NCBI GenBank assembly: GCA_937876695.1
Contig: CALFHW010000072.1
Span: forward strand, 1-15,157
Reading direction: 5' to 3'
DNA length: 15,157 bases
Source of the DNA: an uncultured bacterium
GTDB taxonomy: Bacteria > Patescibacteriota > Dojkabacteria > CALFHW01
Below are positions 6,136 to 12,672 of the stretch, one piece after another. The notes under the pieces were generated by a model. The model was not told the DNA's origin. It did no database searches and saw only the letters and a program-made list of their open reading frames with translations. The position numbers and the translations under genes are program-made. Numbering within the stretch: position 1 is the first letter of the stretch; each line of letters opens with the position of its first letter.

Positions 6136-7094
6136 GACATCTCTATAACTACACTCCCTGTTTTGTGACCTGCCTCTACGTAGCGGTGCGCTTCGCGGAT
6201 CCGTTCTAGCTTATAACTGCGATCTATCACAGGCTTCAATTTACCCCTTTCCACAAGTTGTTTAAGAAATACCAGGTTTTCTGGGTTTTGTTGGAGCCCA
6301 GTAGCAGCAAAGATAGCTTTCTTGCCGCTAGATTTACGGGTCCTAATAGTCTGCAGCATAACCCCAATTTGCGGCACAGTCATCAGATAGACGCCTGTCT
6401 CCGTCAGAATATTCCTGCAATTTTTAAAGCTGCTATTGCCAACTACATCAAAGACTATGTCGTAAGTTTTATTTTGCTTAGTGAAATCAGTCTGGGTATA
6501 GTCAACAAATTCATCTGCGCCGAGTGTGTTGACTACTTCGAAGTTTTTACTACTGCAAACAGCTGTGACAAACGCCCCATAATACTTCGCTAGTTGAATC
6601 GCTGCTGAGCCGACACTGCCGGAGGCGCCATTTATCAATATTTTCTGGCCAGAAGTGATCTTTGCCTTATCTCTCAGGAAAACTAGTGCTGTCATAGGAC
6701 CATCGCAGATCGAGACAGCCTCGGCAAAGCTCGAGTTCTCAGGCATTATAGAAATCGTTCCGTTTTCAGGCAGGCAGATGTATTCGGCGTGCGCGCTAGA
6801 ATCATTGGCCGAAGCGCCCATCACCTTGTCACCCACCCTAAATTTTTTCACATCGTTACCGATAGCAACAACCTCCCCCGCAAGCTCAGTGCCTGGGATA
6901 TTCTTGGGCTTAAACATTCCTGCAAAAAATCTAACTATAAAAGGTTCAGCTTTACGAAACGCGATGTCAGCGGGACCAACTACTGCGGCATGGATTTTGA
7001 TTAGAATTTCGCCTGCAGCTGGCTTTGGAGTGGGCACTTCTACTACTTGCAACATTTCGACTGGACCGTAGGCTTTGACTTTAATTGCGCGCAT
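6132..7094 (-). CDS. Zinc-free medium-chain dehydrogenase/reductase (quinone oxidoreductase-like), second copy
   Basis: 320 residues. The N-terminal GroES-like domain (about 1-120) starts MRAIKVKAYGPVEMLQVVEV and includes GTELAGEVVAIG and a FRVGDKVMG turn. The Rossmann domain has ILINGASGSVGSAAIQLAKY for NAD(P) binding, then GADEFVDY, and ends with the typical AHRYVEAGHKTGSVVIEM. The catalytic and structural zinc cysteines of classical alcohol dehydrogenases are absent, so it belongs with the zinc-independent quinone oxidoreductase/enoyl reductase branch, which reduces activated C=C bonds or quinones with NAD(P)H. The substrate cannot be read. It is a clear paralogue of the gene just upstream (10 bp gap) and probably shares its transcript. 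No Shine-Dalgarno sequence is present. Confidence 0.85.
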   Translation of the reverse strand: MRAIKVKAYGPVEMLQVVEVPTPKPAAGEILIKIHAAVVGPADIAFRKAEPFIVRFFAGMFKPKNIPGTELAGEVVAIGNDVKKFRVGDKVMGASANDSSAHAEYICLPENGTISIMPENSSFAEAVSICDGPMTALVFLRDKAKITSGQKILINGASGSVGSAAIQLAKYYGAFVTAVCSSKNFEVVNTLGADEFVDYTQTDFTKQNKTYDIVFDVVGNSSFKNCRNILTETGVYLMTVPQIGVMLQTIRTRKSSGKKAIFAATGLQQNPENLVFLKQLVERGKLKPVIDRSYKLERIREAHRYVEAGHKTGSVVIEMS

Positions 7095-7104
7095 AGTTTG
7101 TTTA

Positions 7105-8076
7105 TTAACTAATATTAATAATCACGTTGCCTTTTTTGTGGCCCAGTTCCACATACCGATGAGCCTCGGCGATTTGTTCTAGCCTATAACTGCGGTCGAT
7201 GACCGGGGTAAATTTACCTTCACTTGCTATTTTCGCTAGCTGCTCTATATCTTCTAGTCTTTCAGGACCAGATCCCGAGATAATTTTGAACCCACTTTTC
7301 CAGCTTTGCAAAGGGGCGCTCGCCATTTCACCTAGACTGGCAATTACTAGACCCAATTTGCCGCCAGGCACTAAGGACCCGCGTGAACGCTGGAATGGGG
7401 CATTACCCACAGTGTCTAAGATAACGTCGTATTTTTGACCGTTCTGGCTGAAATCTTCTTTTTTGTAGTCGATTACATGATCAGCGCCAATAGATCTCAT
7501 TAAATCAGCATTTGGTCCGCTGCAAACAGCAGTCACCTCGGCCCCGTAGTATTTTGCTAATTGCACAGTCGCGCTGCCTACACCGCCTGATGCGCCGTTG
7601 ATAAGCACTTTTTGGCCTCGCTTAACGCCAGCCTTGCGCAAGAAATGCAGCGCGGTGGTGCCGCCAAATGACAATGCCGTCGCCTGCTCAAAGCTCAGAT
7701 TAGCAGGCTTGTGACAAACCAAGCCATTTTCAGGCATCGCCTTATACTCCGCATACCCGCCAAACTTCGCTCCTGGGAATGCAAATACCTCATCTCCAAC
7801 CTTAAACTTTTTAACTAATTTGCCAATTTCAACAACAGTTCCTGCAATCTCTGTACCTAGAATCTGCTGCCTAGGACCATTTATGCCAAACATAAGCCTA
7901 CCTGCAAATCCAAAACCTTTCGGGAGTTTGAGCCCTCTGGCTCTCCAATCGGCAGCAGTCACACTACTATTGCGAACCTTAATGAGCACTGCATCATCTT
8001 TAACAACTGGTAGAGGCAAATTAACAACTTTTAATACTTCAGGAGCTCCATAGGTTTCGTAAATTGCGGCTCTCAT
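7105..8076 (-). CDS. Zinc-free medium-chain dehydrogenase/reductase (quinone oxidoreductase-like), first copy
   Basis: About 323 residues from the preferred start. It begins MRAAIYETYGAPEVLKVVNL, has GTEIAGTVVEIG, the dinucleotide-binding VLINGASGGVGSATVQLAKY, GADHVIDY and the C-terminal AHRYVELGHKKGNVIINI. Zinc-ligand cysteines are missing, as in the neighbouring paralogue. An NAD(P)H-dependent reductase of quinones or enoyl-type substrates is expected. Two starts are possible. ATG at 8112 overlaps the preceding stop as ATGA and adds 12 residues unlike the family. ATG at 8076 gives the usual family N terminus and has an AGAGG seven bases upstream, the clearest Shine-Dalgarno in the window, so it is preferred. 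The gene is the middle member of a three-gene operon. Confidence 0.87.
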   Translation of the reverse strand: MRAAIYETYGAPEVLKVVNLPLPVVKDDAVLIKVRNSSVTAADWRARGLKLPKGFGFAGRLMFGINGPRQQILGTEIAGTVVEIGKLVKKFKVGDEVFAFPGAKFGGYAEYKAMPENGLVCHKPANLSFEQATALSFGGTTALHFLRKAGVKRGQKVLINGASGGVGSATVQLAKYYGAEVTAVCSGPNADLMRSIGADHVIDYKKEDFSQNGQKYDVILDTVGNAPFQRSRGSLVPGGKLGLVIASLGEMASAPLQSWKSGFKIISGSGPERLEDIEQLAKIASEGKFTPVIDRSYRLEQIAEAHRYVELGHKKGNVIINIS

Positions 8077-8083
8077 TACTTTT

Positions 8084-8088
8084 CCTCT
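8084..8088 (-). promoter_or_regulatory. Ribosome binding site of the first reductase gene
   Basis: AGAGG on the - strand, 7 nt before ATG at 8076. It decides between two in-frame starts and stands out because nearly every other gene here lacks such a sequence. Confidence 0.6.
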
Positions 8089-8108
8089 TCTGGGTGTATT
8101 TGAAGTCT

Positions 8109-8564
8109 TCATATTGAAAGTCCTTTTCGGTAAAAAGCTATTTTCGACACAATTCCCATAAGTTCAGAGGCAAATCCTGAGCCGATGATTATTACAAACA
8201 TGGTGGTAATCGATCCTGTGCTAGCAACTGCGAGCATCGCCCCCATAAATCCGATGATAAAAATAGCATAACTGTTCTGATTGGCACGAAGTTCTATCAT
8301 ATTGTCACGTTCGTCTTTGATCGTTTTCTCCTCTTTCCCAGTTACTATTCCTGTGGCTACAGTGACGAGTATGTACATTAGAATCTCAGCTACTATTCTG
8401 AGTGGGATCATAAGCAATATTGCAGATGCCCAGAAAGATAGCTCGCTGTCACTACCGCTGAAGGTTTCTGCTTGGTATCTAAAGTATAGAAAGGCAAAAT
8501 ATGGCAATGATACTAATAGCGTTGTCGCTAAGGAGATAAGGTTACTTTTTTCTTGTTCGGGCAT
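8109..8564 (-). CDS. Small four-helix membrane protein (DUF2178-like)
   Basis: About 151 residues. It starts MPEQEKSNLISLATTLLVSL, has two N-terminal membrane segments, a charged cytoplasmic stretch with KDERDNMIELRANQNSY, then two more membrane segments. The DERD-IELRA-N-SY pattern is shared with small membrane proteins of the DUF2178 type, whose role is unknown. ATG at 8591 would add nine residues but directly abuts a predicted -10 element (8597-8592), so it would lie at or before the transcription start. ATG at 8564 fits the family N terminus and the promoter better. The stop overlaps the upstream-most possible start of the reductase gene by four bases (ATGA), so this gene leads the operon with the two reductases. 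Confidence 0.68.
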   Translation of the reverse strand: MPEQEKSNLISLATTLLVSLPYFAFLYFRYQAETFSGSDSELSFWASAILLMIPLRIVAEILMYILVTVATGIVTGKEEKTIKDERDNMIELRANQNSYAIFIIGFMGAMLAVASTGSITTMFVIIIGSGFASELMGIVSKIAFYRKGLSI

Positions 8565-8591
8565 TTCGTGTCTGTAAAATATTATGTACAT

Positions 8592-8620
8592 ATAGTAACG
8601 TATACTTTACAAGATGTCAA
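8592..8620 (-). promoter_or_regulatory. Promoter of the membrane protein-reductase operon
   Basis: On the - strand a perfect TTGACA (8620-8615), a 17-bp spacer and TACTAT (8597-8592). Transcription would start near 8585, downstream of the ATG at 8591 and about 20 nt before the ATG at 8564. Confidence 0.6.
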
Positions 8621-8699
8621 ATAGTTACCTTTTCTTAAAAATAGCACACATTTATGTAATTAATTAATATAGATTCAGCAATATCTTATTGGTGACAAG

Positions 8700-8735
8700 A
8701 GAATATATTCTATTAGGGATATAGAGGATCTATAT
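8700..8735. promoter_or_regulatory. Two palindromes upstream of the terpene-synthase-like gene
   Basis: A perfect 12-bp palindrome AGAATATATTCT (8700-8711) is followed by an inverted repeat with 7-bp arms, ATATAGA (8719-8725) and TCTATAT (8729-8735), around GGA. They occupy the -35 region and upstream flank of the extended -10 at 8739-8747, the usual place for repressor or activator sites. The binding protein is unknown, and AT-rich DNA gives palindromes easily. Confidence 0.4.
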
Positions 8736-8738
8736 TTG

Positions 8739-8747
8739 TGATATAAT
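8739..8747 (+). promoter_or_regulatory. Extended -10 promoter of the terpene-synthase-like gene
   Basis: TGATATAAT, a perfect extended -10, identical to the one before the MazF-like gene. A start near 8754 gives a leader of about 48 nt to the ATG at 8802. Confidence 0.55.
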
Positions 8748-8801
8748 AAGATGTAAAATAAAGTTTAGTTTTAATAGTATTTGATAATAGGCCAATACCA
8801 G

Positions 8802-10067
8802 ATGTCAACGATAGATATGCCATCAAATGAAATGTCACCTAAACAACCAAGTTCGAAGGCCTTGCCCATAGAGGGTTATGTAGCAGAGAACCCCTTAGAC
8901 AAGATTCTGAAAGCGTTCCCCCGATGGACCAAGGAAGGCGTAAAAGAGGCATTTAAAATAGCTGGGCAGCTTGGGGGACTGTTTAAAGTTGAGGTTGTAG
9001 GCGGGGGACTATTGAGCCCAGAGGACCAGGCGGTTAATGACGCTGTGGAAGCCTCAGAAGGGAACATAGCAGCAGTCATCGGTTCATTCACGCAACCATA
9101 CCTATATGAGCAGGATTTATCTCCTGATCTAACAATTGCACTCGGCTACTTGCAGGGCCTGTTAGTAGATATCAATGACAACCTTTCTGAACGATTTACG
9201 GGCAGTGAGAATGACGACCAGGACACTGTAGAGCGACGATTTACACAAGGTATGGGGCTATATAGGAATCTGGTTGCTTTAGTTGCACCTGATGACTTTC
9301 ACGATAATTATCAAGATGCTGATAATAACTTCGCGCTTTCGGAAGAGCTCAGCATTAAATTAGATAGTGCTAGAGGGACCTTAGGTAAGGCGTTAGATAA
9401 TATTCTTGGCAATGGTGAAAATAGTCGCGCAGCGCGTAGGTTGATTGCGCAGACAATTATGAATTACGGCGCTTGTGTAGAAGGTATGCATATTCGTAAT
9501 GCCACCGAGAGAACCAAACTCTACCACCGTCTTGTTAACAACGAATCAGATTATGCCTCTAAAATGGGAATTGATTTCTCCTCCTTACCTAACTGGCTTA
9601 AAGGCAATCCCCATGGCTACATGTACTTTGGTAGTCCCATGCTGGCTTACGCAGTTATTGAAGCTGCAGCTAGTAATGAACTTGGACTTGCAGGTCATCT
9701 AAAAACTCTCCAGAAATACTATGAGCTCGTACCTTTCCTACATGTCTTCTTGGATGGAGTCACTGATTATGATGCAGACATTGATTCAGGCAACACTGCT
9801 CCCAACCTTTCCAGACTCATTGTTTCTGGAGAGGTATCTGGTTTTGCTCAGTCAGAAAGAGAAGATGAAACACAACCAAAAGCTAAAGCTTTCGTACGCT
9901 ATCTGCTGAAAGGAATTAAAGAGATGAAGGGAACAATCCATTTCCAGGTTATAGAGGACTTACTCAAGTTTTATCAACTGGAGCTTGCTAGAAATTCAGC
10001 AAACAGTGATAATAAGGATGCAAGGGATTTGTTAGATTATATATCTAAGCAGCTCGCGCGCATCTAA
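8802..10067 (+). CDS. Divergent DUF2600 (YtpB)-like protein, putative large terpene synthase
   Basis: 421 residues, mostly alpha-helical, soluble. Two motifs match, in the right order, the tetraprenyl-beta-curcumene synthase family (DUF2600): YLQGLLVDINDNLSERF (D126-N127-L128, R131) against the family's DYLDNLCDRS, and FLHVFLDGVTDYDAD (H314, D318, D322, D324, D326) against LHILLDYFIDQEED. The stretch before the second motif (SPMLAYAVIEAAA) also fits the family's small-residue helix. Family members are class I terpene synthases that ionise long prenyl diphosphates using Mg2+ held by acidic residues. The substrate here is unknown; no prenyltransferase is nearby. The N-terminal 30 residues are Ser/Pro rich and probably disordered. 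ATG at 8802 is preferred over an in-frame TTG at 8781. A histidine kinase gene follows after 16 bp. Assignment is from remembered motifs. Confidence 0.6.
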   Translation: MSTIDMPSNEMSPKQPSSKALPIEGYVAENPLDKILKAFPRWTKEGVKEAFKIAGQLGGLFKVEVVGGGLLSPEDQAVNDAVEASEGNIAAVIGSFTQPYLYEQDLSPDLTIALGYLQGLLVDINDNLSERFTGSENDDQDTVERRFTQGMGLYRNLVALVAPDDFHDNYQDADNNFALSEELSIKLDSARGTLGKALDNILGNGENSRAARRLIAQTIMNYGACVEGMHIRNATERTKLYHRLVNNESDYASKMGIDFSSLPNWLKGNPHGYMYFGSPMLAYAVIEAAASNELGLAGHLKTLQKYYELVPFLHVFLDGVTDYDADIDSGNTAPNLSRLIVSGEVSGFAQSEREDETQPKAKAFVRYLLKGIKEMKGTIHFQVIEDLLKFYQLELARNSANSDNKDARDLLDYISKQLARI

Positions 10068-10083
10068 ACTTTACTGGTAATGT

Positions 10084-11529
10084 ATGTTTCTATTCGGAAG
10101 AAGAAAGTCATCGTCAAACGCAGTTGTGCCTGTGGATGCAGCTGGTGAGAACACTTTATTACGCAGCCAACTCGCAAGGCTGAACATCCAGTTAGAAATT
10201 ATCTCCGAAATCAACGATAAGATCTTAGCTACACGCTCACTGGAGGAAGTATTGCAGTATTCCATTGACGCGATAGTAGATAAATTTGGGCTGCTGGGGG
10301 CAGTGTTGCTGCTCAAACGCGGTAAAGACCTGACAGCTAAGACAATTGCGGGAGGTGCCAAGGCAGAGCTGTTCACACGCACCATTGGCAAACCTATTTC
10401 GGTACTAAAAATCAAAATTAGCCCAGAAAGTCAGAACTTGGTAGTGCAGTCTGTAATTTCCAGGAAGTTAATTTATAATCGTGACCTAAGCGGCTACACC
10501 AAGGAAGTCTTGCCAGACTTCCTTGTTTCTCAAGCTGGCAAGGTAATTGGTATCAATATGAATGTCAGTATCCCTATTGTATTTGATGACGAGGTAATCG
10601 GTGCAGTCGTATTTGCCACCTCTAAAGATAGCTTTGAGGATCGTATCGCAGCACTACAGTTGCTTACTAAGAGCATCGGTATTTCTATTGTTAACTCCCA
10701 GTCATTTGCCGAAAAGGAGCGCCTAGTAGGTCAACTCAAGCTTAAAGTAGACGAGCTAGAGGAAATCGCCCGTAAAGAGAGAGATATGCTTGATATCCTA
10801 GCCCACGAACTGCGCACACCGATGAGCACTATTCGTAACTATTACGATGTGTTTGCTAAGGGCATCCAGCCCGTACCCGGCAAAATGGATCAGGAGCGAT
10901 TTGATAAGTATGACAACACCATCCGCGACAATATCAAGCGAGAGATCAACCTACTGGAGGCGATTTTGACTAGCGCGGTTATGGACAGTCACAAGGTTAA
11001 TTTGAGGGTGGAACAGGTGGACTTGAGTAAGGTGCTAGCTGTTGTTACCGACAACTTTAAACCAGAAGCAGAGAAAAAAGGTCTACAGTTAGTCAATCTA
11101 CAAGATATTGGCGCTGATCCGGCTGGCGTCGCGCAATCTACACATGTGCAGGGTGATCCGGAGCGTATTATTCAGCTGGTAGGCAATCTGGTTAGCAATG
11201 CAATTAAGTACACTCAGAGCGGCAAAATCAGCTTGAGCCTGAGAACTGCAGACGGCGTGATGGGCGTTAGCGTTGAGGATAGCGGCGAAGGGATTGCTCC
11301 AGAGGATATTCCAAATCTTGGCAAGAAGTTTTACCGTGTCAATCAGCATATCGCAGGTGTTAAGGAAGGATTCAAGAATTTTGCCAGACCAGGCGGAACT
11401 GGAATTGGCTTGTATGTGGCATTTGAGCTTGCAAAGCTGATGGGTGGGCGTGTCCAAGTAGAATCAGAATTAGGTAAAGGCAGCGTGTTCACTCTCTGGC
11501 TTCCACTAACTGCCCCGATTGCAGTTTAA
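10084..11529 (+). CDS. Soluble GAF-domain sensor histidine kinase
   Basis: 481 residues without membrane segments. A short coiled coil (about 23-50) leads to a GAF-like sensor domain (about 52-205), a linker helix, and the HisKA dimerisation domain with LAHELRTPMSTI (phospho-acceptor H241). The ATPase domain has the N box QLVGNLVSNAIKYT (N368, N372), G1 EDSGEGI, an F box (KKFYRV) and G2 GGTGIGLY. All catalytic elements are intact, so it should autophosphorylate in the cytoplasm in response to a soluble ligand or partner. A stretch of about 20 residues (IQPVPGKMDQERFDKYD) lengthens the HisKA helical hairpin. No response regulator is present in the window. It starts 16 bp after the terpene-synthase-like gene, so joint transcription is likely, and overlaps the convergent nuclease gene by 24 bp. 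Confidence 0.9.
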   Translation: MFLFGRRKSSSNAVVPVDAAGENTLLRSQLARLNIQLEIISEINDKILATRSLEEVLQYSIDAIVDKFGLLGAVLLLKRGKDLTAKTIAGGAKAELFTRTIGKPISVLKIKISPESQNLVVQSVISRKLIYNRDLSGYTKEVLPDFLVSQAGKVIGINMNVSIPIVFDDEVIGAVVFATSKDSFEDRIAALQLLTKSIGISIVNSQSFAEKERLVGQLKLKVDELEEIARKERDMLDILAHELRTPMSTIRNYYDVFAKGIQPVPGKMDQERFDKYDNTIRDNIKREINLLEAILTSAVMDSHKVNLRVEQVDLSKVLAVVTDNFKPEAEKKGLQLVNLQDIGADPAGVAQSTHVQGDPERIIQLVGNLVSNAIKYTQSGKISLSLRTADGVMGVSVEDSGEGIAPEDIPNLGKKFYRVNQHIAGVKEGFKNFARPGGTGIGLYVAFELAKLMGGRVQVESELGKGSVFTLWLPLTAPIAV

Positions 11530-12150
11530 TGGATTCCACAGCCCCGCAGCCTGCTGGCGAGCCATACTTTCGGCCTGTTTGTATTGCTGCTGGTATTTAT
11601 AGGGATTTCTATAGGTGTATTCAAACGCGTAGCCTGTGCGGATAAGCTCCAATCCCAGATCGATTGGTGTCCCTTGCTGTACTTGACCCTTAGGCACACC
11701 TTCTGTAAACATATATGCCAATGTTCGCCCATAGCGGTCGAGTCTGTCCTGGCTGGGGTCGTATTCGAGGTAGACTGATTTGCCTTTGACGAGATCCTCT
11801 AACTCTCGCTTGGCCTCCAGGGCAAAGCACTCGGCGCCTCCCTGACTGGACCTTAGCTCAGGGGTATCGATGCCAATAATTCTGACAGTACCGAGTCCCT
11901 CCAACGCTATGGTATCACCGTCGATTACGCGAGTTACTTGGTAGCTTTCTGTATTAATCAGCGGATTGACACTCATTAGTTCCTCAGCAATTACATCTGA
12001 TTGTCCAGCCACTTGAGTAGCTTGCGAGCGATCCCAGAAGCTTTTGCCAATTATTGCGGATCCTACCACCAGGGATGAAAGTAGAACTGTCACTGCTGTT
12101 ATCCAGAGTATTGTCACCAGCCATAATTTGCGATTACTGCTTTTTTGCAT
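11506..12150 (-). CDS. Membrane-anchored thermonuclease (staphylococcal nuclease family)
   Basis: 214 residues. A basic N terminus and one hydrophobic segment (about residues 9-34) form an uncleaved anchor or signal, followed by a linker and the SNase domain from about residue 68. Catalytic residues are all present: D77 and D79 in VIDGDT, R90 and E98 in VRIIGIDTPE, and R142 in YGRTLAYMF; the AGLW near the C terminus is also typical. The enzyme should cut DNA and RNA with Ca2+ outside the cell, a plausible way to scavenge nucleotides in an organism with limited synthesis. ATG at 12150 is chosen over an in-frame TTG at 12168, because that TTG lies upstream of a perfect -10 (12162-12157). It diverges from the MarR gene. 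Confidence 0.9.
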   Translation of the reverse strand: MQKSSNRKLWLVTILWITAVTVLLSSLVVGSAIIGKSFWDRSQATQVAGQSDVIAEELMSVNPLINTESYQVTRVIDGDTIALEGLGTVRIIGIDTPELRSSQGGAECFALEAKRELEDLVKGKSVYLEYDPSQDRLDRYGRTLAYMFTEGVPKGQVQQGTPIDLGLELIRTGYAFEYTYRNPYKYQQQYKQAESMARQQAAGLWNPLNCNRGS

Positions 12151-12156
12151 AACCAA

Positions 12157-12162
12157 ATTATA
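12157..12162 (-). promoter_or_regulatory. -10 element of the thermonuclease gene
   Basis: A perfect TATAAT on the - strand, 6 nt before the ATG at 12150, so a leaderless transcript is predicted. No good -35 is visible at the usual distance. Confidence 0.55.
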
Positions 12163-12202
12163 ATCCAATCTGAAATGGGAATGCGAGAATTTACAAATAT
12201 AG

Positions 12203-12231
12203 TTGACAAGTAAACCGTTTACAACTAAACT
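12203..12231 (+). promoter_or_regulatory. MarR-operon promoter with overlapping operator
   Basis: A perfect -35 TTGACA (12203-12208), 17-bp spacer and TAAACT (12226-12231), 9 nt before the ATG. The spacer holds a perfect inverted repeat GTAAAC-C-GTTTAC (12210-12222). Five further base pairs match in the outer flanks (12201-12206 against 12226-12231). The region can also be read as two 13-bp direct repeats (TTGACAAGTAAAC / TTTACAACTAAAC) 15 bp apart. The site is placed for autorepression by MarR. Confidence 0.65.
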
Positions 12232-12240
12232 AATTTACAT

Positions 12241-12672
12241 ATGGCCAACTTTATAACTCATAAAATCAATAATTTAACCGCGCGGATGAATAGTGAGGGC
12301 GGGGAGATTCTACAAAGGGAATTCCAGCTGACCTACTCGCAGTTTGAGGTTCTAAGCGTCGTTCATGGCGTTGGGAGCGTCTCACAGCAAGTGATTGCTG
12401 AATATAGCCAATACAGCAAAGGTCTGATTAGTAGGGTTATTTTTGCATTAGTCGCAAACGACTTGGTAACTGTCAGTGACCAAGTCGGCGATAGAAGAGT
12501 AAAAATCATCACTCTCACAGCCAAAGGAAAAGATAGATTTGAGCGGGCTTCTGATTATCTAGAACGAGCATTCCGAGAAAAAGTGTTATTAGGCCAGGGA
12601 CAGAAAATATCTGCAGCAGAGATACAGACCTTCGAAAAAGTTTTGGATAAATTATTAGCTAAATTTTCATGA
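12241..12672 (+). CDS. MarR-family transcriptional regulator
   Basis: 143 residues, family length. The winged helix-turn-helix spans about residues 30-98: LTYSQFEVLSVV, then QQVIAEYSQYSKGLISRVIFAL as the recognition region, and the wing DQVGDRRVKIITLTAKG with the conserved D84-R85-R86. Helices at both ends form the dimer interface. There are no cysteines, so oxidant sensing through thiols is excluded; a small-molecule ligand is more likely. Its stop overlaps the start of the serine hydrolase gene as ATGA, so the hydrolase is the obvious target. An inverted repeat within its own promoter suggests autoregulation. There is no room for a leader with a ribosome binding site. Confidence 0.88.
   Translation: MANFITHKINNLTARMNSEGGEILQREFQLTYSQFEVLSVVHGVGSVSQQVIAEYSQYSKGLISRVIFALVANDLVTVSDQVGDRRVKIITLTAKGKDRFERASDYLERAFREKVLLGQGQKISAAEIQTFEKVLDKLLAKFS

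Noticed and set aside
6655..7071. Open frame of 138 codons on the + strand opposite the second reductase
   Set aside because: It is a shadow of the well-supported reductase; its translation has no family pattern. The same applies to the antisense frames at 833-1075, 1498-1731, 2829-3131 and 11098-11457.
8751..8756. ATG-TAA minimal start-stop ORF before the terpene-synthase-like gene
   Set aside because: The predicted transcription start (about 8754) lies within it, so the ATG would not be in the mRNA.
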